The notes under the pieces were generated by a model, which searched no databases, was not told the origin of the DNA, and worked only from the letters and a program-made list of their open reading frames with translations. Positions 25,219 to 33,959 of a stretch of 35,910 nt of DNA are shown in pieces (the stretch's first letter is position 1; every line of letters begins with the position of its first letter). The stretch is from Leptospira sp. (GTDB lineage Bacteria > Spirochaetota > Leptospiria > Leptospirales > Leptospiraceae): contig PEQN01000030.1 in the NCBI GenBank assembly GCA_002786225.1, positions 1 to 35,910 on the forward strand. Direction: 5' to 3'. A program made the position numbers and the translations under genes.

Positions 25219-26649
25219 TCAAGTCAAAACTGATTCTAAGGAAAAAAAGGAGGATTCCAAACTTTTTTCAAGGATTTGAAGATCTTTAGCAAGGGAACGA
25301 TCTTCTTTTACGATCAAATCCTTATCACTTCTGTCTAAGATCGCTATTGATTGCTGAATACAAAGGTCAAAAATTGCGAGCAAAGTTTTTGTATCACGAA
25401 TAGTCCGCTTATTTCGAGCAATTCCAATTCCACCCATAGGTACAATATTTTGATTACCACCGTTAGTTGGTAATGATTGCACAGAAGCGGGATGTGCGTC
25501 TCTTCGCATTTCTGCCGTTAAATGAGTCGCAAGCAAGCCAAGACCAGCAAGTCCTGCATATTTGCCAGGAGAGGATGAAAGCATTAAAGGCAACCTTCTT
25601 TCATTTTCATTGGGATCAAGTAAGAATTGCACCATCCTATCTAGCCAGTTTGCAAAATTTACTAAGCAAAGATTCAATCTATCTATTCCAGAACTTATAT
25701 TCGAACCATAGAACATTGCTGCTTCTATAAATCGTTTATCAGTAGGAGAATACACAGGATTATCAGAAACAGAATTTATTTCTTTTGTAATGCAAATTTC
25801 TAATTCTTCTATCTCATCCAAGATAGATCCAAATATCTGAGGTATGGCTCTAAGTATATAAGAATCTTGGACTCTGGTGTTTGCCATTTTATCCCTAGGC
25901 AAGAGAGCTTTACTCAGAGTATCACATACTCTCTTCAAACCACGAGATGAACTTAATTCAGCAAGATCCAAATGAAAAGCATCTGGAAAAACAGGAAGCT
26001 TAGTAAATAATTTCTTAATAAGACCAAGGGCATGTTCTACCATGACCTTACATTGGTGAAGATGTATTGCAGAACTTCCAACCATAAAGGAAGTTCCATT
26101 CGTCAGAGCAATTCCTTCCTTTACTTTTAAATTCCTTGGAAGACCTAGTATGGATTTCAAATCCCCCTTTCCTTGGCTAATAGACTCACCCATAAGTAAG
26201 AGACCAATAGAGGATAAGGGGATCAAGTCTCCACTTGCACCCAAGGAACCCCTCAAAGGAAAGATAGGAATAACATCTTTGTTGACCATCTCTTGCAAAA
26301 TGCTCAAAAGGCTTTCGTCTACTCCAGAATATCCTCTTGTTAAGACATGAAGTCTAGCCAAAAGGACTGCTCTTGATTCAAGGGGATCTAAAATTTGAGA
26401 AGATTCATTCTGTACGGATAAATGATAGATTAAGGACTTTTGCAAGTCTAACTTGGCTTCATTGCTAGAGAATGCATGAGGTCCAAATGAAGTATCAACA
26501 CCATAAAGAAGCTTATTGCCTGAAGTTTGAGAGAGATAGGTTTGTAAAGATGAATGAGATTCTTGAATCAGGGAAGTATTCCAAAATTTTTCAGAATAAG
26601 TTTCCTTCTCGTAGACGATACTTAGGAATTGAAGATAAGAAAGATTCAT
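25219..26649 (-). CDS. Aromatic amino acid ammonia-lyase (HAL/PAL/TAL family)
   Basis: 476 residues. The MIO cofactor triad Ala138-Ser139-Gly140 (GSLGASGDLIPLSSIG) is intact. Tyr49 (YGVDTSFG), Asn in LTNGTSF, and the Gln, Tyr and Arg of VQDSYILRAIPQ are the family active-site residues, and AHPASVQSLPTNGGNQN closes the site. These enzymes remove ammonia from histidine, phenylalanine or tyrosine. The selectivity pair is His76-Leu77 (SLIYHLS), as in bacterial tyrosine ammonia-lyase, where HutH has Ser-His. I therefore do not call it hutH. No hutU, hutI or other histidine-degradation gene lies near. A hairpin lies just before the start (26657-26676). Confidence 0.88.
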   Translation of the reverse strand: MNLSYLQFLSIVYEKETYSEKFWNTSLIQESHSSLQTYLSQTSGNKLLYGVDTSFGPHAFSSNEAKLDLQKSLIYHLSVQNESSQILDPLESRAVLLARLHVLTRGYSGVDESLLSILQEMVNKDVIPIFPLRGSLGASGDLIPLSSIGLLLMGESISQGKGDLKSILGLPRNLKVKEGIALTNGTSFMVGSSAIHLHQCKVMVEHALGLIKKLFTKLPVFPDAFHLDLAELSSSRGLKRVCDTLSKALLPRDKMANTRVQDSYILRAIPQIFGSILDEIEELEICITKEINSVSDNPVYSPTDKRFIEAAMFYGSNISSGIDRLNLCLVNFANWLDRMVQFLLDPNENERRLPLMLSSSPGKYAGLAGLGLLATHLTAEMRRDAHPASVQSLPTNGGNQNIVPMGGIGIARNKRTIRDTKTLLAIFDLCIQQSIAILDRSDKDLIVKEDRSLAKDLQILEKSLESSFFSLESVLT

Positions 26650-26656
26650 GTCTTTA

Positions 26657-26676
26657 GGCTAGTATTTCTACTAGCC
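26657..26676. repeat. Small inverted repeat between the antiporter and ammonia-lyase genes
   Basis: GGCTAGT (26657-26663) and ACTAGCC (26670-26676) pair perfectly around the six-base loop ATTTCT. The hairpin stands 18 bases after the antiporter stop and seven bases before the ammonia-lyase ATG. No T-run follows on either strand, so it may shape mRNA processing or access to the start and not termination. Confidence 0.6.
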
Positions 26677-26694
26677 CAAAAATTGCTTTTCGAA

Positions 26695-28152
26695 TTATAG
26701 GAAAAACACAAAAGTTAATAAGATAAAAATCGGAAAGAGTATACCAAAGGAAAATAGCATGTAGGCACCAAAAGATGGCATCTTAATTTTATTTTCTTCA
26801 GCTACGGACTTAACCATGAAGTTAGGTGCATTTCCTATGTAAGAATTTGCTCCCATAAACACTGAACCAACTGAAATAGCCTTCAATAAGGCTTCAGCCG
26901 CTGGGTTAGCAAGAATTTGTTGGATGGTAGTATAACCCAAGAATCCTTTTGCCAAGCTTAAGAAAGTTAGATAGGTAGGAGCATTGTCAAGGACGGAAGA
27001 AAATAATCCAGTTGCCCAGAAAAACTGCCAAGGTTCTGTTATGCCTAGGGATTTACCATTGGATTCCAAAAGAATCAAGGCTGGTATCATACAGATAAAA
27101 ATCCCTATAAAGAGGTAAGCAACTTCTGCAATAGGATGCAGGGTGAATTTGTTCGCCTCTCTATCTCTTTTCTTAGAAGTGTAAATAGAGAGTACAACCA
27201 TAATTAGCATTACTAGTTCTCTACTGAAACCCAAAAGGTGATTTTCTTCAATCTCTGGAAAGTAATTCTTATTGATAAAGGCTACAGAAAATATAACACC
27301 GAGTAACCAAATGAAATTTACTTGTCCGCTGAGTGAAATGGGAACTATCTGAGATTTATCTTTCTTGATATCCTTAACAGTCTCTGATTTGTATTTGATG
27401 GAATCCCAAATGAAATAGAGGATAAGTAAGATAACTGAAGCAAGCAGCATCTCTGGAAATAATTTAAATGTCCAAGTAAAAGGAACTCCTTGTAAATACC
27501 CAAGGAAGAGAGGAGGATCACCAAGAGGAGTAAGAGACCCACCTATATTGGAAACCAAAAAGATAAAAAAGATTACAGTGTGCACAACATGCTTGCGTTC
27601 TGAATTGGTGTTCAATATTGGTCGAATCAAAAGCATAGAAGCTCCTGTGGTACCTATAAAGGAGGAAAGAAATGTTCCAACAATTAAGAACAAGGTATTG
27701 TTCAAAGGAGTCGCTTCAATATCACCTCTTAGAACGATACCACCTGAGATATAATACAAAGATCCCAATAAGACAATAAATGGAATATATTCAAAGACTA
27801 TTGTATGAACAATGGAATGGAACCAACCAAAATAAACTAAAGGAAAGAAGGAACAAGCACCCAAAGCGATAGCAACAATTAGTTTATTATTATTATCTTC
27901 CCACCAATGCATGGTTGCATGAGTAGCTACTGGGAGGACTGCAATGGATAAAAGGATTAGAATAAAAGGAATTACTGTCCAATAAGGCAAATCCTCGCCC
28001 TTATGATTTTCTTCGCTTCCAGCTGTAGCCCCGTTTGGCTGCTCCATTTGAATTTCTGGAGATTCCGAAGTTTCTTGGGCAACTAGGCTAAAGCTTGTTC
28101 CCGCAAAAGTCAATAGAACAGTAAGTAACAATGTTGAAGATAGATGACGCAT
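26695..28152 (-). CDS. NhaD-type sodium:proton antiporter
   Basis: 485 residues. A signal-like N-terminus (1-25) and a short polar stretch precede about 12 membrane helices. SNIGGSLTPLGDPPLFLGYL and GLFSSVLDNAPTYLTFL are the two re-entrant motifs of the ion-transporter superfamily, and GANSYIGNAPNFMVKSVAEE is typical of NhaD-like antiporters. The family exports sodium in exchange for protons. The preserved signal sequence is also seen in NhaD proteins. AAGGGG precedes the ATG. The gene is 51 bases after the NAPE-PLD-like gene. A citrate or arsenite transporter of the same superfamily is less likely. Confidence 0.87.
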   Translation of the reverse strand: MRHLSSTLLLTVLLTFAGTSFSLVAQETSESPEIQMEQPNGATAGSEENHKGEDLPYWTVIPFILILLSIAVLPVATHATMHWWEDNNNKLIVAIALGACSFFPLVYFGWFHSIVHTIVFEYIPFIVLLGSLYYISGGIVLRGDIEATPLNNTLFLIVGTFLSSFIGTTGASMLLIRPILNTNSERKHVVHTVIFFIFLVSNIGGSLTPLGDPPLFLGYLQGVPFTWTFKLFPEMLLASVILLILYFIWDSIKYKSETVKDIKKDKSQIVPISLSGQVNFIWLLGVIFSVAFINKNYFPEIEENHLLGFSRELVMLIMVVLSIYTSKKRDREANKFTLHPIAEVAYLFIGIFICMIPALILLESNGKSLGITEPWQFFWATGLFSSVLDNAPTYLTFLSLAKGFLGYTTIQQILANPAAEALLKAISVGSVFMGANSYIGNAPNFMVKSVAEENKIKMPSFGAYMLFSFGILFPIFILLTFVFFL

Positions 28153-28203
28153 TTATTCCCCTTCTTTTTTAGTCATTTTAGAAACCCATTCAAAAGTTTG
28201 CAA

Positions 28204-29256
28204 TTAGTTCCTAAAAAAACTTTCTCCAATATTCAAAGCTAAGAGCCTTTTCTTATCTATCCCTTTTCTTTGAAAGTTGTCCATTGTAGATTTTAAAGGT
28301 TGGTCCAAGGCCTCATCGGAAAGAACAAAGGTTTTATAATGCATGGGCATCATATAATTTGCCTTAAGATCCATAAACGCCTGTACCGATTGGCTGGGAT
28401 CAACATGAACAGGCTCCATGAACCAACGCGGATTGTAGGCACCTATAGGTAGAATCGCAAGATCAAAGCCTCCGAATTTTTCCCCTATTTCTTTAAACCC
28501 CTTGAAGTAGCCCGTATCACCTGCAAAATAGATTTTGGATTTAGAACCTATAAAAGCATAGCTTCCCCAAAGAGTCTCATCTCTATCGAAGATACCTCTT
28601 GCCGAAAAATGCTGAGTGGGTGTAAAAATGACTCGTTTGCCTTGGACTAAAACTTCATCCCACCAGTCCATTTCCAATACATGAGTTAAACCTGCGTCTT
28701 GTAGAAACTTTTTATTTCCTAATCCAGCAATAAAGGTAGGGGAAAATCTTTTCTCTAACTCTAGCAAAGTATCCAAATCCATATGATCGTAGTGGTTGTG
28801 ACTAATTACTACCAAATCGATTTTTGGTAGATTATCCATATCAATTCCCGGTTGAGTATATCTCTTGGGTCCTGCCCAACTAACAGGAGAACATCTCTCT
28901 GACCAAATAGGATCAGTCAAGATATTCAATCCTTCCCATTGTATCAAACTACTTGCGTGCCCTATCCAAGTGACTGACCAGAGTCCTTTGAAGTTTCTGA
29001 TCTGACTTCCATCGTTCTCTGTTTTCTTATAATCAAAATGTTCAGGATTATTATCTTCTTCATTCATCCAACGCGAAGAAGTCCACCTAATCAATCCACC
29101 TAATCCGTGTGATTCGAAGTCTTTGCTCGGATTCTTAAAACCTGAAGTAGTATGGTGCATTTTCTCAGGATTAAAATAAGGATTGGTTGCACCACAAGAT
29201 AGGATGAATAAAAAAATGCTAAGTATGGTTATGTAAAACTTCCACTGATCTCTCAT
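28204..29256 (-). CDS. Lipoprotein with metallo-beta-lactamase fold (NAPE-PLD-like)
   Basis: 350 residues. The N-terminus FYITILSIFLFILSC is a lipoprotein signal with the lipid-bearing Cys21. The metal site is VVISHNHYDHMD (His153, His155, Asp157, His158), with further ligands in TPTQHFSARG, FAGDTGYFKGF and MPMHYKTF. This set, with the long N-terminal part and WIGHASSLIQ, is that of the N-acyl-phosphatidylethanolamine phospholipase D/RomA branch. It probably hydrolyses a phosphodiester in a membrane lipid from the periplasm. GGAG precedes the ATG. It lies between rsgA and nhaD on the same strand, 54 and 51 bases from them. Confidence 0.87.
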   Translation of the reverse strand: MRDQWKFYITILSIFLFILSCGATNPYFNPEKMHHTTSGFKNPSKDFESHGLGGLIRWTSSRWMNEEDNNPEHFDYKKTENDGSQIRNFKGLWSVTWIGHASSLIQWEGLNILTDPIWSERCSPVSWAGPKRYTQPGIDMDNLPKIDLVVISHNHYDHMDLDTLLELEKRFSPTFIAGLGNKKFLQDAGLTHVLEMDWWDEVLVQGKRVIFTPTQHFSARGIFDRDETLWGSYAFIGSKSKIYFAGDTGYFKGFKEIGEKFGGFDLAILPIGAYNPRWFMEPVHVDPSQSVQAFMDLKANYMMPMHYKTFVLSDEALDQPLKSTMDNFQRKGIDKKRLLALNIGESFFRN

Positions 29257-29310
29257 GAAAAGACTCCGCTAAACTAGTTTTGAATTGTTGTTGGAAATAG
29301 TAAAATGTTT

Positions 29311-30261
29311 CTATCGACCTCTTTCTGCTCGGTTCCAATGGTCTCGCCTTGTAGTTCGAAAAGGAGTCTCTAGACTTTCTAACATAGATTCCATACTCTT
29401 AGACCTCTCAGCTGGAAGCTCTTGAAAAATTTCTTGGATCTTGCAATGCTCTCCAAACTCACAACAAAACTCAGAGGAACATTCCTCTCTAGCCTTAGAA
29501 AGTTCTGGAAAGCTGAGTAATAAATCCTCCCTTTCTAAGTGAAGAATGCCCCACTCTTTAATACCTGGAGAATCAATGTAAACGGTATCATCAGGAAGAA
29601 AAATTGCTGTTGAATTTGTTGTTGTGTGTTTGCCTTTAGATGTCGAACCACTGATCTCCTGGGTGGATTGGATCTTTGATTCTGCGAGTATGTTAACTAT
29701 AGAAGATTTTCCCACACCGGAATTGCCAGAAAGAAAACTAACCTTTCCTTGTAAGAAATTTTTTAATTCCTGAATAGAATCTTTCTTATGAATCGATACA
29801 GTAAAAATTTTATATCCTAAAAAGTGATAGTAACTCGTTGCCGTGTTCATTTCAAGCTCTGTGACTAAATCCGTTTTATTGAATACTAAAATTGGTTCCA
29901 TTCCAGAGACCGAAACAGCAGCAAGAAATCTATCTATAAATCCTGGTTTCGTTTCTGGTTCTTTTAAGGAAGCAATTAAGACTGCATAATCCGCATTAGC
30001 ACACAGAGCATGGGCATCCTTAGCACTTGATTTTCGATGTAAAATGGATTTTCTCTCTACGAGAGAATCAATAATCCATGTCGTATCATTCAATGTAGCA
30101 TAGACTAAATCGCCTACAACGAAAGGATGGCGGTCTTTCTTGGATTCTAGGCGCAGTTTACCACGAAGGGTAGCTAGATTCGATCCATTCTCATAAGAAA
30201 ATATTTCATAATAAGCTCCAAAAATTTTAGAGATACGAAAGAGTTGTTTTGTATTGCTCAT
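29311..30261 (-). CDS. rsgA: Ribosome small subunit-dependent GTPase A
   Basis: 316 residues from the ATG at 30261. A frame that starts 22 codons earlier (30327) has a non-family N-terminus and would begin upstream of a TATAAT at 30282-30277. An OB fold (about 8-80) is followed by the circularly permuted GTPase: G4 FNKTDLV first, then G1 GNSGVGKSSIVN and G3 DSPGIKEWG. RsgA checks maturation of the 30S subunit. The C-terminal zinc segment is unusual: Cys261, Cys266, Cys267, His272, Cys273, where the family has C-x4-C-x-H-x5-C. The gene is divergent from the histidine kinase gene and is the first gene of the long minus-strand run. Confidence 0.92.
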   Translation of the reverse strand: MSNTKQLFRISKIFGAYYEIFSYENGSNLATLRGKLRLESKKDRHPFVVGDLVYATLNDTTWIIDSLVERKSILHRKSSAKDAHALCANADYAVLIASLKEPETKPGFIDRFLAAVSVSGMEPILVFNKTDLVTELEMNTATSYYHFLGYKIFTVSIHKKDSIQELKNFLQGKVSFLSGNSGVGKSSIVNILAESKIQSTQEISGSTSKGKHTTTNSTAIFLPDDTVYIDSPGIKEWGILHLEREDLLLSFPELSKAREECSSEFCCEFGEHCKIQEIFQELPAERSKSMESMLESLETPFRTTRRDHWNRAERGR

Positions 30262-30380
30262 AATGAAAAAGTCTCTATTATAGGAATCCTTTCTAGCTGT
30301 ACAGAGTAAACTTTTTATTGGAAGCATCCAAAATAGATTGCCCTAAATAGAATCTCTTGATTCAGTTGAACCAATTTCTT

Positions 30381-32201
30381 ATGTTTTCCAAACTCAAAAA
30401 AATTACCTTTGCTTATGAGGCAGAATTCCTTGCCCTTATGCTAAGTTTATTTTCTTTGATGAATTTAGCTATTTATTTCCAAATTCATTCCACTCTTTTC
30501 CTAATCTTAGGTTCATTACTTACTGTAATCTTTGCCTATGGTATTATCAAATTTCGCAATCTGAAAAAAATAGTCCAAGTTGATAAACTCTTGCAACGAA
30601 GTTACAGGAAAGCCGATATCATGGAGTATCTCACATCCTTGGATGAGTTCAAAAGTGCCCTGATCTCAATCAACGAACCCATAGCTGTCTGCCAAAAAAT
30701 TACCAGTTACATTAAGCAGTCTTTGAATTCCGAAGAAGCTATAGTTTATCTTTGGGAAGAATCTTCAGGAGCCTTCCATCCAAAACCCCTACCCAAAAAT
30801 GATTCAAATCATTTTTTCTTTTACGTTTACGATCCCTTTGTCCTTTGGCTTTCCGATAACCCTCGCTTGGTTATTCCGAGTGATCTAGAAATGATACTAA
30901 ATCATCTTCCGCTTACATTAAACAAAGCCAAAGAATTTTTCGAGAAAACAAATGCTCACATCGTTGTTCCTTTAGTTCTGAACAGTGGCTTATTAGGAAT
31001 ACTTACTATTTCTAGGAAGAATAGCGAAGATGGAACTTATACCTTAGATGATATCGAAAGGCTAAGTGAAATAGTTGAAGTGTCTACCTTGAGTTTATCC
31101 AATGCAAGCTTCTATAATCAACTTATAGCAATGACAGAGACTCTAGAAGCAAAAGTCAAAGAAAGAACTCGTGAATTGGAAGAAACACAATCCCAATTAG
31201 TTATGTCTGAGAAAATGGCATCCTTAGGGGTCATGGTAGCTGGAATCGCTCATGAGATAAATACTCCAGCAGGAGTCATTAATGCTGCTTCTGATAATTT
31301 AGAAGGAAATATGCTCTACACATATCTACATGTGAATGATCTTCAGCCTTATTTAAATAATATAGTTGTTAGACGAAGTTTTCGAAAGTTATTAGTGAAA
31401 CTTTTAAGAGATACGCAAAGGACTCGCATTGATCCATCCCAAAAGTTTAAGCTTAAAAGAGAAATCAAAGAAAATATGCTCAAGCTTGGAGTAAGTGACT
31501 CTGATGCAAATGACGGTTCCCAATTTATAGTAGATAATAATATTTTAGATTTAATGGAAGATGTAGCAGTTTTATATAAGAATAAAGCGCATACTGTTAT
31601 GGAGATTTTGAAGAATGGAGTGGGAGCAGCTCGAAATATTAAAAATATTAAATATTCCATTCAAAACGTAGTTAGAATCGTAAAAGCTTTAAAATACTAT
31701 TCCCATCTCGACCAATCTTCTTACGGTGAAGCTGATATTACAGAAGGAATCGAAAACACTCTTATTATATTACACAATCAAATCAAACAGGGCATAGATA
31801 TCCAAAGAGAATACAATCCTATTCCTAAGGTATATTGCAATATTGATGAATTGAATCAAGTTTGGACGAATTTGTTAAATAATGCAATTCATGCACTTAA
31901 GAAAGCAAAATCTCCAAGGATTATAATTTCAACTAGCACCAAAGAGCTTGCTGGAAATCCCTATGCCTTAATAACTTTTTCTGATAATGGAACAGGAATT
32001 ACTAAGGAAATAAAAGATAGAATCTGGGATCCATTTTTCACAACCAAAGACCAAGGGGAAGGTTCAGGACTTGGTCTTGGTATCGTTAAAGGAATCATTG
32101 AAAAACACAAAGGAACAATCAAGGTTGATTCAGAACCAGGTAAAACTGAATTTAAAGTTTATTTACCTATAGCAAAACCGAACAATGATTTAATCCCTTA
32201 G
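30381..32201 (+). CDS. Membrane sensor histidine kinase with GAF domain
   Basis: About 606 residues from the ATG at 30381; a TTG eight codons earlier (30357) is possible, and neither has a clear ribosome binding site. Two membrane helices (about 14-58) are followed by a GAF-like sensor (about 85-240), a coiled coil (EAKVKERTRELEETQ), the H-box SLGVMVAGIAHEINTPAG (His291) and the ATPase core: NQVWTNLLNNAIHA, DNGTGI and GEGSGLGLGIVKGIIEKH. About 110 unfamiliar residues separate the H-box helix from the second dimerisation helix, where normal kinases have a short turn. The protein autophosphorylates on His and passes the phosphate to a response regulator. None is adjacent; the receiver protein at 880-2004 is far away. 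Confidence 0.9.
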   Translation: MFSKLKKITFAYEAEFLALMLSLFSLMNLAIYFQIHSTLFLILGSLLTVIFAYGIIKFRNLKKIVQVDKLLQRSYRKADIMEYLTSLDEFKSALISINEPIAVCQKITSYIKQSLNSEEAIVYLWEESSGAFHPKPLPKNDSNHFFFYVYDPFVLWLSDNPRLVIPSDLEMILNHLPLTLNKAKEFFEKTNAHIVVPLVLNSGLLGILTISRKNSEDGTYTLDDIERLSEIVEVSTLSLSNASFYNQLIAMTETLEAKVKERTRELEETQSQLVMSEKMASLGVMVAGIAHEINTPAGVINAASDNLEGNMLYTYLHVNDLQPYLNNIVVRRSFRKLLVKLLRDTQRTRIDPSQKFKLKREIKENMLKLGVSDSDANDGSQFIVDNNILDLMEDVAVLYKNKAHTVMEILKNGVGAARNIKNIKYSIQNVVRIVKALKYYSHLDQSSYGEADITEGIENTLIILHNQIKQGIDIQREYNPIPKVYCNIDELNQVWTNLLNNAIHALKKAKSPRIIISTSTKELAGNPYALITFSDNGTGITKEIKDRIWDPFFTTKDQGEGSGLGLGIVKGIIEKHKGTIKVDSEPGKTEFKVYLPIAKPNNDLIP

Positions 32202-32288
32202 ATAGAATCCAAGCACCAACTTTATCTAAGAAACATTCCTAGTCTTCCTTATATTCTTTCTATTCTTCTGCTACTTTCTTCTTTCGTA

Positions 32289-32410
32289 TTGGTGAGTAAT
32301 TTGTAATTTTCTTTGAGTTTTCATTTTAAAATTTTTACATAAAAAAAGCATGCAACTCAATTTGCATGCTCAATTTTAAGGTGAATAATCATTAAAGAAT
32401 TACTCACCAA
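32289..32410. repeat. Nested inverted repeats downstream of ilvC
   Basis: The outer arms TTGGTGAGTAATT (32289-32301) and AATTACTCACCAA (32398-32410) are perfect 13-base reverse complements about 96 bases apart. They enclose the terminator hairpin at 32347-32370. The element lies in the 256-base spacer between the convergent kinase and ilvC genes. No gene is visible inside. Confidence 0.7.
32341..32370 (-). terminator. Rho-independent terminator of ilvC
   Basis: AGCATGCAA (32347-32355) pairs with TTGCATGCT (32362-32370), and on the minus strand the stem is followed by a run of T residues (32347-32341). It lies about 90 bases after the ilvC stop. Confidence 0.87.
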
Positions 32411-32457
32411 GATTAATATTTCTTCTAATAAATTGAAGGAATATTTCTACTTAAAGA

Positions 32458-33501
<1,044 letters not shown>

Positions 33502-33528
33502 TTACCAGATTGGGAATTAAATCCCTAG

Positions 33529-33557
33529 ATAAAAGCATTTTTTCATAGAAAGCTCAA
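33529..33557 (-). promoter_or_regulatory. Putative promoter of ilvC
   Basis: On the minus strand TTGAGC (33557-33552), a 17-base spacer and TTTTAT (33534-33529) are preceded by TGC directly before the -10, which makes an extended -10 element. Transcription would start near 33522 and give a leader of about 62 bases with no clear leader peptide. Confidence 0.5.
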
Positions 33558-33638
33558 GTAGGAAGCATAAGTAAAGTGGTAGGATTTGTATTGCTTAGAA
33601 AATCTAAATTAGCAAGAAAAATTTATTAGAAGATATCT

Positions 33639-33959
33639 TTAGTTTCTTTTGATTAAAATATGTAGCTCTGAAGCAATCTTTGGAACAGTATGAGCTGCTA
33701 TAGCATACAGCATTTTCAAATCTACATACTCATAGGCACGAGTCAGTTTGTCTTGCCAGTAATTGTCCATATCTTGCCAGGGAATCTGCGAATGAATTTG
33801 TTTGTAATGCTCTGGAATTTTTTGAGATTCTTTTTGGATTTCTGTCAAAAGATTCTCTATAAATAAGGTATCCATAGATTCCATTTGCAGTTCTTGGATT
33901 TGGTTCTTATGAATAAATGCTTCTAGCTCGCGGCAATAATAGTATAAATCTTCAATCAT
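33639..33959 (-). CDS. HepT-like (DUF86) small protein with altered catalytic motif
   Basis: 106 mostly helical residues. The C-terminal half shows the DUF86 pattern: SQIPWQDMDNYW, then a helix with AYEYVDLKML, like the IPW...RNxxxHxY..VD of HepT toxins. The RNase residues are lost: the Arg and His of RX4HXY are Gln69 and Arg74, while the Tyr (Tyr76) that MntA adenylylates in HepT is present. No nucleotidyltransferase gene lies beside it. Its ATG overlaps the end of the 7TM-SpoIIE phosphatase gene by eight bases, so the two are coupled. It may be a regulator or partner of that phosphatase, and is unlikely to be an active toxin. Family likeness is moderate and function unknown. Confidence 0.75.
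   Translation of the reverse strand: MIEDLYYYCRELEAFIHKNQIQELQMESMDTLFIENLLTEIQKESQKIPEHYKQIHSQIPWQDMDNYWQDKLTRAYEYVDLKMLYAIAAHTVPKIASELHILIKRN

Noticed and set aside
30262..30327. N-terminal extension of rsgA
   Set aside because: The 22 extra residues do not resemble the family and a TATAAT lies inside them; the ATG at 30261 gives a normal N-terminus.
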